From a virus, in IMG/VR virus record IMGVR_UViG_3300008116_000027, positions 1-64,000 of that record: a stretch of DNA of 64,000 nt; one strand, written 5' to 3'. Shown piece by piece: positions 56,101 through 64,000 of the stretch. Below the pieces are notes generated by a model. That model did not search any database and was not told the origin of the DNA. It saw only the letters and a list, made by a program, of their open reading frames with translations. Made by a program: the position numbers and the translations under genes. Position 1 is the stretch's first letter. Each line of letters begins with the position of its first letter.

Positions 56101-56486
56101 TGGGTGGCTTTATTAAAAAATATGCTCAAGCAGGTGTGGTGGTAGGACCAGGAACTGGAACTTCCGATTCAATTCCAGCAATGCTTTCAAACGGTGAATA
56201 TGTAATAAGAGCAGCTTCCGTACAAGCAGTCGGAACATCTTTCTTAGACGGAATTAATAAAATGTCAGCAGGCGGAATTGCAACAAAATATAGTATTCCT
56301 AAAATGAGTATGGGCGGACGAGTAAATATGTCTAACGCTGGACATGCTTCTACATCAAATGCTTTGTATAATATAAATGTTACACTTAATGGAACAGAAT
56401 TAACAGCAGACGATGTTGCAAGAACTATAGAGGAAAGAATGAGAAGAATGCAGTCAAAAGAGGGGTTAAATAGAGTATACTCATGA
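50103..56486 (+). CDS. Tape measure protein (2,127 aa)
   Basis: Great length, coiled-coil segments, a hydrophobic region near residues 537-575 (TILAFFGGLTAVAGPLIMLT), repeated FATGGRVFDGP and GGMVPAMVTPGEILI segments, and position after the chaperones identify the tape measure. At about 1.5 angstrom per residue for helical tape measures the tail should be near 300 nm (family rule of thumb). The C terminus includes a long coiled coil (KKSKAVS-type, near residues 1700-1800). Confidence 0.95.
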   Translation: MAEEQIVTRIVATSDFSNLIADLGKVSSALTTLQSKLNATNKNLSSQVAVMNRSFAETLRSTGQFSSHFVNLQSDVEKFGTQLDKGQIKLKQFFQVYQSHLKTNGGLIRQLATQQVQLQNAILQPLGKNAEGLMQYNVHIPAGLDRVKSRTALARQELQIMNRVIQEGANSLINWGKNTQWAGRQLTVGLTVPLAAFGAASAKAFREADQELTRLTKVYGGLAATSASDLGKIRKQVTDTASELSKSYGASFKETIALGADIAATGKQGNELLGSIKETTRLAVLGEVDRQDAMKATLAIQSAFKQNTDELAESINFLNAVENQTSTTLNDLVEAIPKAGPIIKGLGGSVEDLALYLTAMREGGINASEGANALKSGLASLINPTKVAKEMFAGFGISLTDIVQKNAGNTTETLLALQAALDSLNPLQKQQALEQLFGKFQFARMNALFENLGKQGSQTLQVMDLMKASSEDLANIAGRELSMVTESASGKYRRALEGLKADLAEVGEQFLTINTHLINIVSGILKFIDKLPGPIKTILAFFGGLTAVAGPLIMLTGVLANFFGYVIKGASHFRSMFKGGEGWRLLTPEILAANKAGSLVEQTFYSDAKAAEILKTAVDRLSASYQKLAADANSARIVTNPGVSTVGGTQIIAAGGPRIVDPKHPLVGDMGTRAGAHHNPRSLMSINQRNATTIHGITPQAIPVNGGIGAVPQIFMNKDLPRIEGLTTSRGISTGIVAGEAAKWHALMGTLSMLSKREVADLQKEIARTGTFSTEISATFSQLLPHMTKITSNAAAQSAKIVAELQANKITLDAARAKIIALNTQIETMMVQTTQQVAASLSRNAAVTQVPLLNQPIVNAKGKANIREIFRPERPVAKIIDKIARGLGVRTSGAGYSIETTKPKNFATGGRVFDGPRSDTTDTQFEYLPEGSFVLNRKASDNLLGFNKGGMVPAMVTPGEILIENPTSDELDMLEAYNNQFAAGGKVVKSQNNYGIPTTSLLKLLSANQMKKLVPGFSGSQRYYQAKGTAGVFIGDISDPKILKKYSHLVNKNGVISRTTINSLGTNYKIPGDLFKAAIKARPKGVNLGSADNFLDTLAKNGIVDPKQAKNIRDAIEAKYFDYLSKNKVWDTNNEYWKVVNSILSKELVGNSNAKNLWKQYSSTVAVHTGSNTAKRGKSGASTSPQTIKIRDKDGKVINFGTLEGDLKQGYLFAHTKTPDPLRKMALQKLNMGGVVGGRVRRGKNNYGIPGLNTSGLNQPPLIQQMGLQSPTQMQPDEQMPKQRGMLTGNLIGMAGSMGGYSLGSKFGGQLGGFAGMMLVPALLDKVISKMGVLGKTSTGTASIAGRLGPILANPYVAFGAAIVGATAVLLKLNAKIEETRRINRLAFSGGVKPIKDFDSELKQVKENIENTRAASELLHAQMNSAGISGLTITIKEFADLREKIKSTHPELIKLFNQTPNDKLSKVAEGLKSQFVAAGDSAAQANTKIAALMAETGKTGFIQSVLGSEGVKGIVDAKTAISSMLKALEGFMTSKDKAAGILQVFSSMSDYIAKSNDKGAALKEQFDLIAKSGQANVQITQDQIVELSKTDPILAGILDRTDTVGKALAKWRLAVAGVNKELDGSEAQLMQYAIAAEGIDSYYKKLLDVSSKEAQSNKMTGQWAKDIDAFEKKQVTASKTAIQNLEKQIDLKNKQIDQIKKEADARKKALRDQQQIEDVRLQIQQEQLSYQMALAAGDMSSAAQAQINIQRLVGQQQLKTAEDAIDSAAQAKIDALQAQIDVLNKKSTAVSNAASTAKPAQSPSRPTYEAIQSVYKQYSLGNIDEATAASQLNDLVRKLEQTEGGDKYIKDLGLSKSASNFVREDRETRKVNLDLTSGVGLELKNALNKGTDTLVKAAIDKSNTYLQEIRNKLVNDTDPAPVSTGGGAGSRSGRPGPADNTPNSGWGGYADAVNKKPGRLYTPPGASRYIMDPAGNAVYEDLSPKEFKEIAKQYGTKLAMGGFIKKYAQAGVVVGPGTGTSDSIPAMLSNGEYVIRAASVQAVGTSFLDGINKMSAGGIATKYSIPKMSMGGRVNMSNAGHASTSNALYNINVTLNGTELTADDVARTIEERMRRMQSKEGLNRVYS

Positions 56487-56956
56487 GTACAGTATCAATG
56501 CCAAGAGGATCTATATTACAAATAAGAGCATATGACTTATCCCTTAATGGTGGAAATGGCACATTTAAATATAATAAAGTTACAGAACATAACAGATCTG
56601 CATTTGATATTAGCAATGAAAGAATTGAAAAAAGCACTAGAATGTCTAACGGATCATTAAGAAAATATTTTATTGCAGATAAAAAAACATTTTCTTTATC
56701 TTGGGACATGCTTCCCTCATATAGAACATTAACTGTAGATGGAGCATGGGGAGCAGAAGACTTAAGATCATTTTATAATAGTGCAGAAGGACAATCTTCT
56801 TTTAATATAAGAGTTAATTTAGCAAAAAATGGTTCAAGTCAAGAATCTTCTGGATATGAAGAGTATACGGTTGTCTTTGGAGATTGCAATTTCTCTGTAT
56901 TAAAAAGAGGACTTCAGCCATTTTGGAGTGTATCGTTAACCCTGGTAGAGGTATAA
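56483..56956 (+). CDS. Distal tail protein (157 aa)
   Basis: The gene follows the tape measure with a 4-nt overlap and encodes MSTVSMPRGSILQIRAYDLS followed by a beta-rich body (KKTFSLSWDMLPSYRTLTVD). Length and place fit a Dit-type tail tip protein that links tube and baseplate. Confidence 0.75.
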   Translation: MSTVSMPRGSILQIRAYDLSLNGGNGTFKYNKVTEHNRSAFDISNERIEKSTRMSNGSLRKYFIADKKTFSLSWDMLPSYRTLTVDGAWGAEDLRSFYNSAEGQSSFNIRVNLAKNGSSQESSGYEEYTVVFGDCNFSVLKRGLQPFWSVSLTLVEV

Positions 56957-58999
56957 ATGATATCAGCACCTGCAAATTTAAAAACTTTATTATATAACAA
57001 TACAAATATTAAAATTAACTCTGGTTGTTATATTGAGTACAACATGAACACAATGCTAGACGGAGTATCGGCATCTACTAATATAACGGATACATCGTAT
57101 ACATCACAAATTGTAGATATAATTGGGCAGCCAACTTGGCCAAATGGCAGACCAAATCCATATAAAAAACTATTTCCAGTAGATTCAATTATTAAGCCAT
57201 TTAGACCATTAGCCTCTGGAATTAAATATTTTATTTTAGAAAAACCAGTTGCAAATGGTGGACCAACCGAAACACAAAAAAATACTTTTTCTAACTATAG
57301 ATCAGTTTTATATCCAGAGACACAACCAAGAATATATTATCCAGGGGCAAACACATATTATAAATACTGGGTAACACCTAAAGACACTGGAGTAAATATT
57401 ACTGTTAACTATTTAACAAATTTAACTCAATATGCATTAACTAATAAAATAGTTTTAAAATTTGAAAGCACACACAGTCTTCCAGGAACCTATACAGTTA
57501 AAATTACAAAATCAAATAATACAGAAGAAACTATTGCAAATGCCTTAGCAACACCATTAAGTGGACTTATTGAATTATATTACAATGGAACATCATGGTC
57601 TACGTCAGCACCCTCAGAACCACAATCATTTTCAGATCCAATATCAATTAAATCAATAACGGTTACTACTCCAAGTGCTGGTACAAATAGAATAATTGGT
57701 GTAACTGAAATTTCTGCAAGATGGATAAAAGATATTTCCTCAGACGTAGTTTCATTTGATATAAGTAAAGAATCGTCATCTAGCTCAGAAGAGTTGTTGC
57801 CAATAGGTAAAATAACAGCAAATAGTATTAATTTAAATTTAGTTAAATATAACCAAAGCACACTTCAATATGTTTCATACAATAGAAATATTGCTTTAAA
57901 CTCTTCATTAACCTATATGACAAAAAATGCAAAAGTAATTCCATTTTTTAAAATATATCATCAGGATGGTTTAATATCAGAAGGATCAAGTAAATATGAT
58001 AAAGTTAATCAGGGATATTTTTATATAAATGAATGGAACATTTCTAGTTACGGAGAAGTATCACTCAGCGCCCTCGATTCAGCAAAATATTTAATGGAAG
58101 TGGTGTGCCCAGATATACTATGTGAAGCATATCCAGTAACTGCAATTATTAGAAGATTGCTAGATTCAGTAGGATACACTAATTATAAATTTAATTTATC
58201 ATCTAACTCGGATTCTTCTGTTCCATTAATTAATTATTTTTGGACAGATGGTTCTAAAACTGTTTGGGAATACCTACAAGAATTATGTAGAGATATTCAA
58301 ATGAATGCAATTATTGATGAAAATGATATACTTCAATTTTATAGTAGAAATTATATGTATTCACGAACAACAAAAGATTGGAACTTTTATCAAGAAGTAG
58401 AGGGAAGCGCTTTACCAAATATTATTGAATTTTCTAAAAAAGAAATGCCGTCTGCCAATCAAGTAAAAGTAAGGTGGAGTACACCAACAACCAGCGAATA
58501 CCTACAGTCCTCAGATCCATTGTGGCAGTCTTCTCAATCATTTATAGTGGCTGGCGGACTTACAGAATCATTAGGAGTTTCTGGAAATAATAATATTGCA
58601 ATTGATTTATCTGGACCTAGTGTATATAACAAATTAATATCTGGATTTAATTTTGAAGGGTATTTTTTGGTGGATTCAGAAATTATTGAATACGATGCAA
58701 TGGGGTATCAATACATACCAGCAGAAACAACAAACAATACTGTTACAGATGCAATTAACGGAACTGTTTTGAATAATGGTACTAATCCAATAAATATATG
58801 GATAGAGTCTTCTGCAGATTTGAGCAAATATACTGCCTTGTCTAAACCGCCAACTGGTACAACTCTTCAAATAAATATAAAGCCAAATGGTAGATACAGA
58901 ATTAAAACAAGAGGTGCTTTAGGAACTACCGCTGCTGCTCATAATTATAGCGGTGCACCGTCCTCACAGTATGCTTGGACGGGAGTTTTAATAGGATGA
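56957..58999 (+). CDS. Minor tail / baseplate hub protein (680 aa)
   Basis: The protein has a jelly-roll-like middle (YWVTPKDTGVNITVNYLT, SVDFDISKESSSSSEELLPI-like segment) and LCEAYPVTAIIRRLLDSVGY, as in tail-tip hub or Tal-like proteins of actinophages. It starts 1 nt after the Dit stop. Catalytic residues are not evident. Confidence 0.75.
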   Translation: MISAPANLKTLLYNNTNIKINSGCYIEYNMNTMLDGVSASTNITDTSYTSQIVDIIGQPTWPNGRPNPYKKLFPVDSIIKPFRPLASGIKYFILEKPVANGGPTETQKNTFSNYRSVLYPETQPRIYYPGANTYYKYWVTPKDTGVNITVNYLTNLTQYALTNKIVLKFESTHSLPGTYTVKITKSNNTEETIANALATPLSGLIELYYNGTSWSTSAPSEPQSFSDPISIKSITVTTPSAGTNRIIGVTEISARWIKDISSDVVSFDISKESSSSSEELLPIGKITANSINLNLVKYNQSTLQYVSYNRNIALNSSLTYMTKNAKVIPFFKIYHQDGLISEGSSKYDKVNQGYFYINEWNISSYGEVSLSALDSAKYLMEVVCPDILCEAYPVTAIIRRLLDSVGYTNYKFNLSSNSDSSVPLINYFWTDGSKTVWEYLQELCRDIQMNAIIDENDILQFYSRNYMYSRTTKDWNFYQEVEGSALPNIIEFSKKEMPSANQVKVRWSTPTTSEYLQSSDPLWQSSQSFIVAGGLTESLGVSGNNNIAIDLSGPSVYNKLISGFNFEGYFLVDSEIIEYDAMGYQYIPAETTNNTVTDAINGTVLNNGTNPINIWIESSADLSKYTALSKPPTGTTLQINIKPNGRYRIKTRGALGTTAAAHNYSGAPSSQYAWTGVLIG

Positions 59000-60672
59000 G
59001 TACATTTACAATCATTAAAGATTTAGTTGTAAATCCTAGTGAAAATGGAGCAATAATAGTTGTAGACACATATGATGGATATGATGCTCCTACTAATTAT
59101 AATGTTGTAATAAATGAAATATTAGATAGCGGGCAAGTTATCATTCAAGATTTTAATGTTAGTCCAAATCCACCAACACTAACTACATCAATTACAGTAA
59201 GTGGTTTAAAAAGTGGAACTTCGTATGAGGCTGTTGTAATACCAACTTTAAATGGAGTATTTGCCCCAATGAGACCTCGTTGGACAAAAAAGTTTAGCAC
59301 TATATCTAGTTATGGTGGGCAAACAGTTTCTTCAACAAGACAAGATTTTAAAGTTAGTAAATCATATCTGCAGTTAGCAGTAACTGCTGCACAATATAAG
59401 AATAAACAGTCTGCAGTTTTTTATAGAAATTTTGATTCTATAACAATACCAACTACTAAAACTGTATCGCAAACAAATGGAAATTCATATAACACTGGAT
59501 ACTTTTCTTTTGGAACAAGTTTAATAATGAAAGATACTTTAGAAAATACATTGCATGCTGGCGGTATAGGATTCTTTTTAAATGAGACAGGAACAAGTGG
59601 GTACTATATTGTAATGGAATCAACTGCCTCAGCATCAGCAATATTAGATAAAAAATCAGTAAGAATTGAAAAATGGGTAGGCAGCAATAAGATACCACTT
59701 AAAGAAGTTGGAACAAGAACTGAGTCTAATATAGAAGGAATATTTGGAGGAAGAACATACAATATTGATGTTAAGGTTAAAATAGATAATCAAACAGTTA
59801 TTATTAATGCCTTTATAAATGGTTACGGAATAACAGCAGTAGATACTACTTATAAAATTAATAATAAAGTTCAAATTAAATCAACAATTTTGCCTCCCAC
59901 CAAAAAAATAGGTTTAGCGTGTACTAGAGGAGAAGTAGCTTTTGATTATGGATATGGATATTCAATAACAGAAAATCAATACAACGACAGACTTTCAGAG
60001 TTAAATATGTATCAAGGTCAATTTAATAATGATTTAATAAATGCATCATATGGAGATTTAATCTATATGGCAAATTATCAAGCAGATGAAATATCTATGA
60101 ATAATAAAAAAGAAATAGCAATAGATGAATTTGGAACAGTAGTAAGAGAAATTATTAAAAAAGATGTAACGTTTAATAAAAGGCCAGCATACCCAGTAAT
60201 GTGGAGCACTGGTATAAATCCTTTTGCAAAAATACTTGGGGAAAAAATTTCTAATTTTGGATCACAAGTTTTTGTCATGAATAATACATCTCAAACAATT
60301 CCATTATCAAATGGAGCAGAAGCATCATTTTTATTATTAGGAAATAGCTTAGGAAATTCAGGAGACCTAGAGTATTCTACTGATGAATTAAATGACTACG
60401 TAAATAAAGAGCCAGCAATATTTATTTCTAGTTGGCTACAGAATGAGTCGGATGTCAAATCTCTTGCTACTTGGATTAAATCTAATATAGTAAATAAAGG
60501 TAAAATTGTAAATATGACAATTTTTGGAAATCCTCTTATTTCTGTAGGAGATATTATTTCAATAAAGCATACATATCAAGGTCTTGCAGGGACAGAAAAC
60601 TTTATTGTAACTGAAGTAAAACAATCATTTTCTGAAGGATTGGAGACATCAATTACCTGTAGAACTTTATAG
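58996..60672 (+). CDS. Minor tail protein with FN3-like and LamG-like parts (558 aa)
   Basis: ATG at 58996 overlaps the preceding TGA (ATGA) and gives MSTFTIIKDLVVNPSENGAI. The first 95 residues look like a fibronectin-III domain, and 140-300 (YFSFGTSLIMKDTLENTLHA, GGIGFFLNETGTSGYYIVME) resemble a concanavalin-like fold. The last part (GNPLISVGDIISIKHTYQGL) matches tail-hub-like segments. Confidence 0.75.
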   Translation: MSTFTIIKDLVVNPSENGAIIVVDTYDGYDAPTNYNVVINEILDSGQVIIQDFNVSPNPPTLTTSITVSGLKSGTSYEAVVIPTLNGVFAPMRPRWTKKFSTISSYGGQTVSSTRQDFKVSKSYLQLAVTAAQYKNKQSAVFYRNFDSITIPTTKTVSQTNGNSYNTGYFSFGTSLIMKDTLENTLHAGGIGFFLNETGTSGYYIVMESTASASAILDKKSVRIEKWVGSNKIPLKEVGTRTESNIEGIFGGRTYNIDVKVKIDNQTVIINAFINGYGITAVDTTYKINNKVQIKSTILPPTKKIGLACTRGEVAFDYGYGYSITENQYNDRLSELNMYQGQFNNDLINASYGDLIYMANYQADEISMNNKKEIAIDEFGTVVREIIKKDVTFNKRPAYPVMWSTGINPFAKILGEKISNFGSQVFVMNNTSQTIPLSNGAEASFLLLGNSLGNSGDLEYSTDELNDYVNKEPAIFISSWLQNESDVKSLATWIKSNIVNKGKIVNMTIFGNPLISVGDIISIKHTYQGLAGTENFIVTEVKQSFSEGLETSITCRTL

Positions 60673-60680
60673 TTTTAAAA

Positions 60681-60689
60681 TGGTATAAT
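60681..60689 (+). promoter_or_regulatory. Extended -10 (TGGTATAAT), leaderless start
   Basis: TATAAT ends 8 nt before the ATG at 60698; no Shine-Dalgarno is visible. Confidence 0.5.
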
Positions 60690-60697
60690 AAAAATAT

Positions 60698-61498
60698 ATG
60701 AATAATCCAAATAAAAGATTAAGTTTAAGCGACCTTAATAGAGGACAAGTTTTTGTTTTAACTGAGGGAAGTCCAGAAACCATAGTTTCTTTCCCAGGAA
60801 CATATTTAATATTAAAAGGTGGCTCAATAGATTATTCTAAATATTTATCTGCCAGTCTATATTCGGCGGGATCTGGTAGCGGATTATATGTAAATGAAGA
60901 TGGGGAAGTTAATACTAATCTGCCAAGTCTAGAAGATCTATTAGATATTCCAGAGTTATCGGATATAGAAAGTATAACTTATGAGCCATACTATGACATT
61001 GCAACAAAGGTACAAAAAGTAAGGGCTATATTAAAAATTAGAAATTCAAGTCAAAATAAAATTAATGTAGACGGAGTAGACGCTAGAATATTTAATCCCA
61101 CCACAATTGTTCAGGTTGCAAGCAAAACATCTACATCCGTACAATTTATTACTCCAACTCCTGGAGTTCCTGCTGTTTATTTTAAGAGAGACAGCACAGA
61201 AATTTTTTGGGGATGGAATAACGTTTCTGGACTTGGGTCATATTCAAGTGTAAGATATGATTGGATAATAAGCTCATCAAGTTCGTCTACCGCCACGGCA
61301 TTAAACAGCGGGTCAGAAGTTTATTCCACATCTGCTTCAAATGGTATTGGTAGTAGCGGAGTAATGAAAACTTATAGAGTAAGTTCAAGGGATGGAGATA
61401 CAGCAGCAACATCTTCATTTAGATGGCTTAGAGTAAAAACTGTAGTAACAGGAACAAATGGAATAGAGTATTCATCTTCATACTCTACACCAATTTAG
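60698..61498 (+). CDS. Minor tail protein (266 aa)
   Basis: The protein starts MNNPNKRLSLSDLNRGQVFV and has a Ser-rich beta domain near residues 185-220 (SSSSSTATALNSGSEVYSTS). It is followed by a gene only 7 nt away, so it belongs to the baseplate or tail-tip set. The family is not recognised. Confidence 0.65.
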   Translation: MNNPNKRLSLSDLNRGQVFVLTEGSPETIVSFPGTYLILKGGSIDYSKYLSASLYSAGSGSGLYVNEDGEVNTNLPSLEDLLDIPELSDIESITYEPYYDIATKVQKVRAILKIRNSSQNKINVDGVDARIFNPTTIVQVASKTSTSVQFITPTPGVPAVYFKRDSTEIFWGWNNVSGLGSYSSVRYDWIISSSSSSTATALNSGSEVYSTSASNGIGSSGVMKTYRVSSRDGDTAATSSFRWLRVKTVVTGTNGIEYSSSYSTPI

Positions 61499-61505
61499 GA
61501 GAAAA

Positions 61506-62633
61506 ATGATTAAAGGAACATATATATATTATCAAGACGGAAAAGAAATTGCCCGTTCTTCAAATGTTATTACAAAATTTGGAAAAAGATTTTTAACAAA
61601 TACAATAGCTGGAAACGTATCTAATTTAAAAAAAGACATAGCAATAGGAATAGACTACACTACTGCCGCAGAAAATGACACAAGATTAGGTTTTGAGTTT
61701 TATAGAGTACCAGTATTTTTTGGATCATCTGACATACAGACAGTTGACGGTACATCAACATATTCTGCAATTTTTAAAACATCAATACCGCAAGATGTAG
61801 AGGGACATATTAATGAGATAGGACTCTACCCATCGGACAGAACTTCAATTAATAATTATGATAGTAAATTTTTAACAGATTTTTCTAGCTACTTAGACTG
61901 GACAGATGAAGATTTATTTAAAGCAGACTATTCTACTAACAATCCAAGAATTGGTAACAATTTAGTAGTAATGCAGTCAGACGGGCCAGATGCTAATGAA
62001 TATTTTTATAACATTACACCAATTGATTTATCTGGATACAGCGTAAACGACACTTTAAGATTAGCATATAATAAATTAGATCAAGAACTGGAATCTATTA
62101 AAATTAAATTGTATAGCTCAGATACTCAATATTTTGAATATGAAATAATGCCATCTCAAGAGTTAGGACATGCAATTACAAATGATATATTAATGTCATT
62201 AGTATATGCTGGAACAAGTGCTGTTTCCCCAGACAAAAAATTAATTAATAAAATTGGAATAACAATTACACCATCTGGAAGCAATACTACATATGTTGGC
62301 TTTGATGGATTAAGAATTAATGATGAAGATACATTTGATCCATTTTTTGGATTAATCAGTAGATCTGTTGTAAACAATACAACATCAATATCTGGAACAT
62401 CGGGACAAAATACAATAACAGTTGGATCAATAAATAATCTGTTTGTAGGTCAACCAGTTGTTGGAACTGGAATAGCGTCTGGTTCTCTAATAACTGATAT
62501 TTCAAATAATACAGTAACACTTTCAAAAAATAATACTGGAACAGTATCTGGTGCTGGATCTTTTTATGGCATTAAAAAAATTGCTGGTAGGTCTTTGGAT
62601 ATAGAATATAAATTAGACCTAGACTGGAACTAA
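61506..62633 (+). CDS. Minor tail protein (375 aa)
   Basis: The opening MIKGTYIYYQDGKEIARSSN is a common phage tail-protein pattern. GQNTITVGSINNLFVGQPVV and SGSLITDISNNTVTLSKNNT form a repeated beta module used in phage fibres. AGGAG lies 4 nt before ATG. Its role is probably tail tip or adhesion. Confidence 0.7.
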   Translation: MIKGTYIYYQDGKEIARSSNVITKFGKRFLTNTIAGNVSNLKKDIAIGIDYTTAAENDTRLGFEFYRVPVFFGSSDIQTVDGTSTYSAIFKTSIPQDVEGHINEIGLYPSDRTSINNYDSKFLTDFSSYLDWTDEDLFKADYSTNNPRIGNNLVVMQSDGPDANEYFYNITPIDLSGYSVNDTLRLAYNKLDQELESIKIKLYSSDTQYFEYEIMPSQELGHAITNDILMSLVYAGTSAVSPDKKLINKIGITITPSGSNTTYVGFDGLRINDEDTFDPFFGLISRSVVNNTTSISGTSGQNTITVGSINNLFVGQPVVGTGIASGSLITDISNNTVTLSKNNTGTVSGAGSFYGIKKIAGRSLDIEYKLDLDWN

Positions 62634-62634
62634 A

Positions 62635-64000
62635 ATGTCAGCATATCAAGATCTGCTAAAAGACACATCGGTTGCTGTTGAAGACGGCAACTATTTTATA
62701 GTAACAGTCGCAGATCTAAATTTAAATACAACATATCCAATTCAATTTAGATGGAAATATAAAGATGGCACATATGGGCTATGGGGTGCTACTAAAATAA
62801 TAACAACAACTGGAGAAATTGTGCCAGGCAGACCAAATCTTGGAGTTTCTGATGTTGTTGGAGATAAAGGGTTTATTAAAGTTACTTGGAATGGAAATGA
62901 TAGTTCTGGGAAACCAATAACAAACATAGATAGAGTTGATATATATATAGATGGTTCTCCATTTAATGGATTAAAACCAGCTGGTAGCTTTAAAACTTCA
63001 GGAACACAAACAATTGCCGCACCAGCAGGACAATACATAGTTGCCTTGTATGCAGTAACTAATTATGGAAGTACGTCTCCTGTAAGCACTTCAAGAACAG
63101 TAACTGTGGCTGATGCTGGACAGACAATAATTAGTCCAGAAAACCCAGATGTTCCAACATTAACTGCAGGGCTAGCATCAATTATTGTTTCTTGGAATGG
63201 TAAAAAATTAGTCGATGGCGTTGCCAGCAATTTTTCTGAAGGGGCTTTTGCAAGCGCTAAGGTTTATGTAGGAACCTCGGCTGAGTTTGTTACAAGTGAT
63301 AATAATTGGGTTCATTCATTAAACTTTGCAAACGGAACTAATCAAGTATCAATTGGAGTTGGAACTGTAATTGATAAATCGCTTGGGACAAAATTAGAAT
63401 ATGGTGTGCCATATTACGTTAAGATTAAAACTGTAAATGCTGCAGTACCACCAGTTGAAACATCAACAGCAGTTTCTTCTAGCCCAACAAATATTACAGT
63501 TGATAAGGTAGCAGCAAGCGAAATTAAAACAGGATTCCTTTCAGCAGATGCACAAATACTTGCTGGAATTAGTGGCGGAGCAAGAGTAGAATTATCAGGA
63601 TCTACAACACCATTTGTAATATATGGAACTGGCGGACAAGAGTTATTAAAATTTATTTCAAGCCCAACCCCAAGCTTAACAGTTAATGGAGGAGGAATAT
63701 TTACTGGAGATCTTTCAGCAGGATCAGGGACTTCAATATTTAAATCAGATTCAAGCGGAATATATTTAGGAAATGAAACATTTGGATTAGCCCCATTTAG
63801 TGTATCTAGAAACGGTACATTGAAAGCACAATCTGGAACAATTGGTGGATGGCAAATATCAGGAAGCTATTTACAGAATACTACTGGCACATTTCAGATA
63901 AATAGTAATGACTCCGCTATGTATTTAGGAAGTCCAGATTCAAGTCATATAAGATTTACTCCTTCTCAAATTGCACACTATAACGGATCGGGATCTCCTA
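62635..64000 (+). CDS. FN3-containing tail protein (partial, runs off window)
   Basis: ATG at 62635 starts MSAYQDLLKDTSVAVEDGNY just after the previous stop. Two fibronectin-III-like repeats cover about residues 60-160 and 170-280 (VSDVVGDKGFIKVTWNGNDS; LASIIVSWNGKKL). The following beta-helix-like part (AGISGGARVELSGSTTPFVI) suggests a receptor-binding tail protein. The gene has no stop in the window. Confidence 0.75.
   Translation, partial: MSAYQDLLKDTSVAVEDGNYFIVTVADLNLNTTYPIQFRWKYKDGTYGLWGATKIITTTGEIVPGRPNLGVSDVVGDKGFIKVTWNGNDSSGKPITNIDRVDIYIDGSPFNGLKPAGSFKTSGTQTIAAPAGQYIVALYAVTNYGSTSPVSTSRTVTVADAGQTIISPENPDVPTLTAGLASIIVSWNGKKLVDGVASNFSEGAFASAKVYVGTSAEFVTSDNNWVHSLNFANGTNQVSIGVGTVIDKSLGTKLEYGVPYYVKIKTVNAAVPPVETSTAVSSSPTNITVDKVAASEIKTGFLSADAQILAGISGGARVELSGSTTPFVIYGTGGQELLKFISSPTPSLTVNGGGIFTGDLSAGSGTSIFKSDSSGIYLGNETFGLAPFSVSRNGTLKAQSGTIGGWQISGSYLQNTTGTFQINSNDSAMYLGSPDSSHIRFTPSQIAHYNGSGSP

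Overview
The window is part of an AT-rich tailed bacteriophage genome (Caudoviricetes). The head-neck-tail gene order, a 2,127-residue tape measure protein and a frameshifted tail assembly chaperone point to a long, non-contractile (siphovirus-like) tail. The host is probably an actinobacterium: there are GP88-family and DUF7455-like proteins of types I associate with actinophages, several genes appear leaderless, and there is a B12-dependent ribonucleotide reductase. The host assignment is inference. No terminase, integrase, repressor or DNA polymerase gene is recognisable, so the rest of the genome lies outside.

Region 1-11.4 kb (all minus strand) is an accessory or early region of about 40 short genes in small overlapping operons, plus a tRNA-Asp, a DUF932/TIGR03299 gene and a GP88 gene. 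Thirteen intergenic or start-proximal sites repeat one promoter layout: a TGTCRGT box, exactly 9 nt, then a TATAAT-like -10. Six of the longer gaps carry a second bipartite element (ATTYCRGGG ... CGTAAA, 25 nt apart, then a GC hairpin). A DnaA-box cluster with a tandem 21-bp repeat near 10.05-10.15 kb is the best origin candidate. Ribosome binding sites share an extended AACGAAAGGA form.

Region 11.4-21.6 kb is mixed: four 2-oxoglutarate/Fe(II) oxygenases, tRNA-Asn and tRNA-Glu, tiny membrane peptides, a possible structured RNA with a consensus promoter, a membrane-anchored lytic transglycosylase, a GT4-type glycosyltransferase and a class II ribonucleotide reductase. Many genes here start 6-8 nt after an extended -10, which implies leaderless mRNAs.

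Region 21.6-40.9 kb (plus strand) holds a holin candidate, a series of tail-fibre proteins, and the most unusual locus. Two paralogous cassettes, each a fibre protein with the same C-terminal module followed by a Phe/Tyr-Pro-repeat protein ending in an intein-like Hint domain, flank an island of seven more 2OG-Fe(II) oxygenases and two DUF6065-like proteins. One oxygenase carries an N-terminal CDGSH iron-sulfur motif. The second cassette's fibre is collagen-like with Lys in X-Lys-Gly positions. Together with the glycosyltransferase this suggests a phage-encoded system that hydroxylates, and perhaps glycosylates or covalently attaches, its own fibres. That system is inference, but the genes and motifs are visible.

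Region 40.9-64 kb is the conserved structural module: portal, protease with embedded scaffold, major capsid protein, connectors, major tail protein, frameshifted chaperone, tape measure, distal tail and baseplate or minor tail proteins. The last gene runs off the window end.
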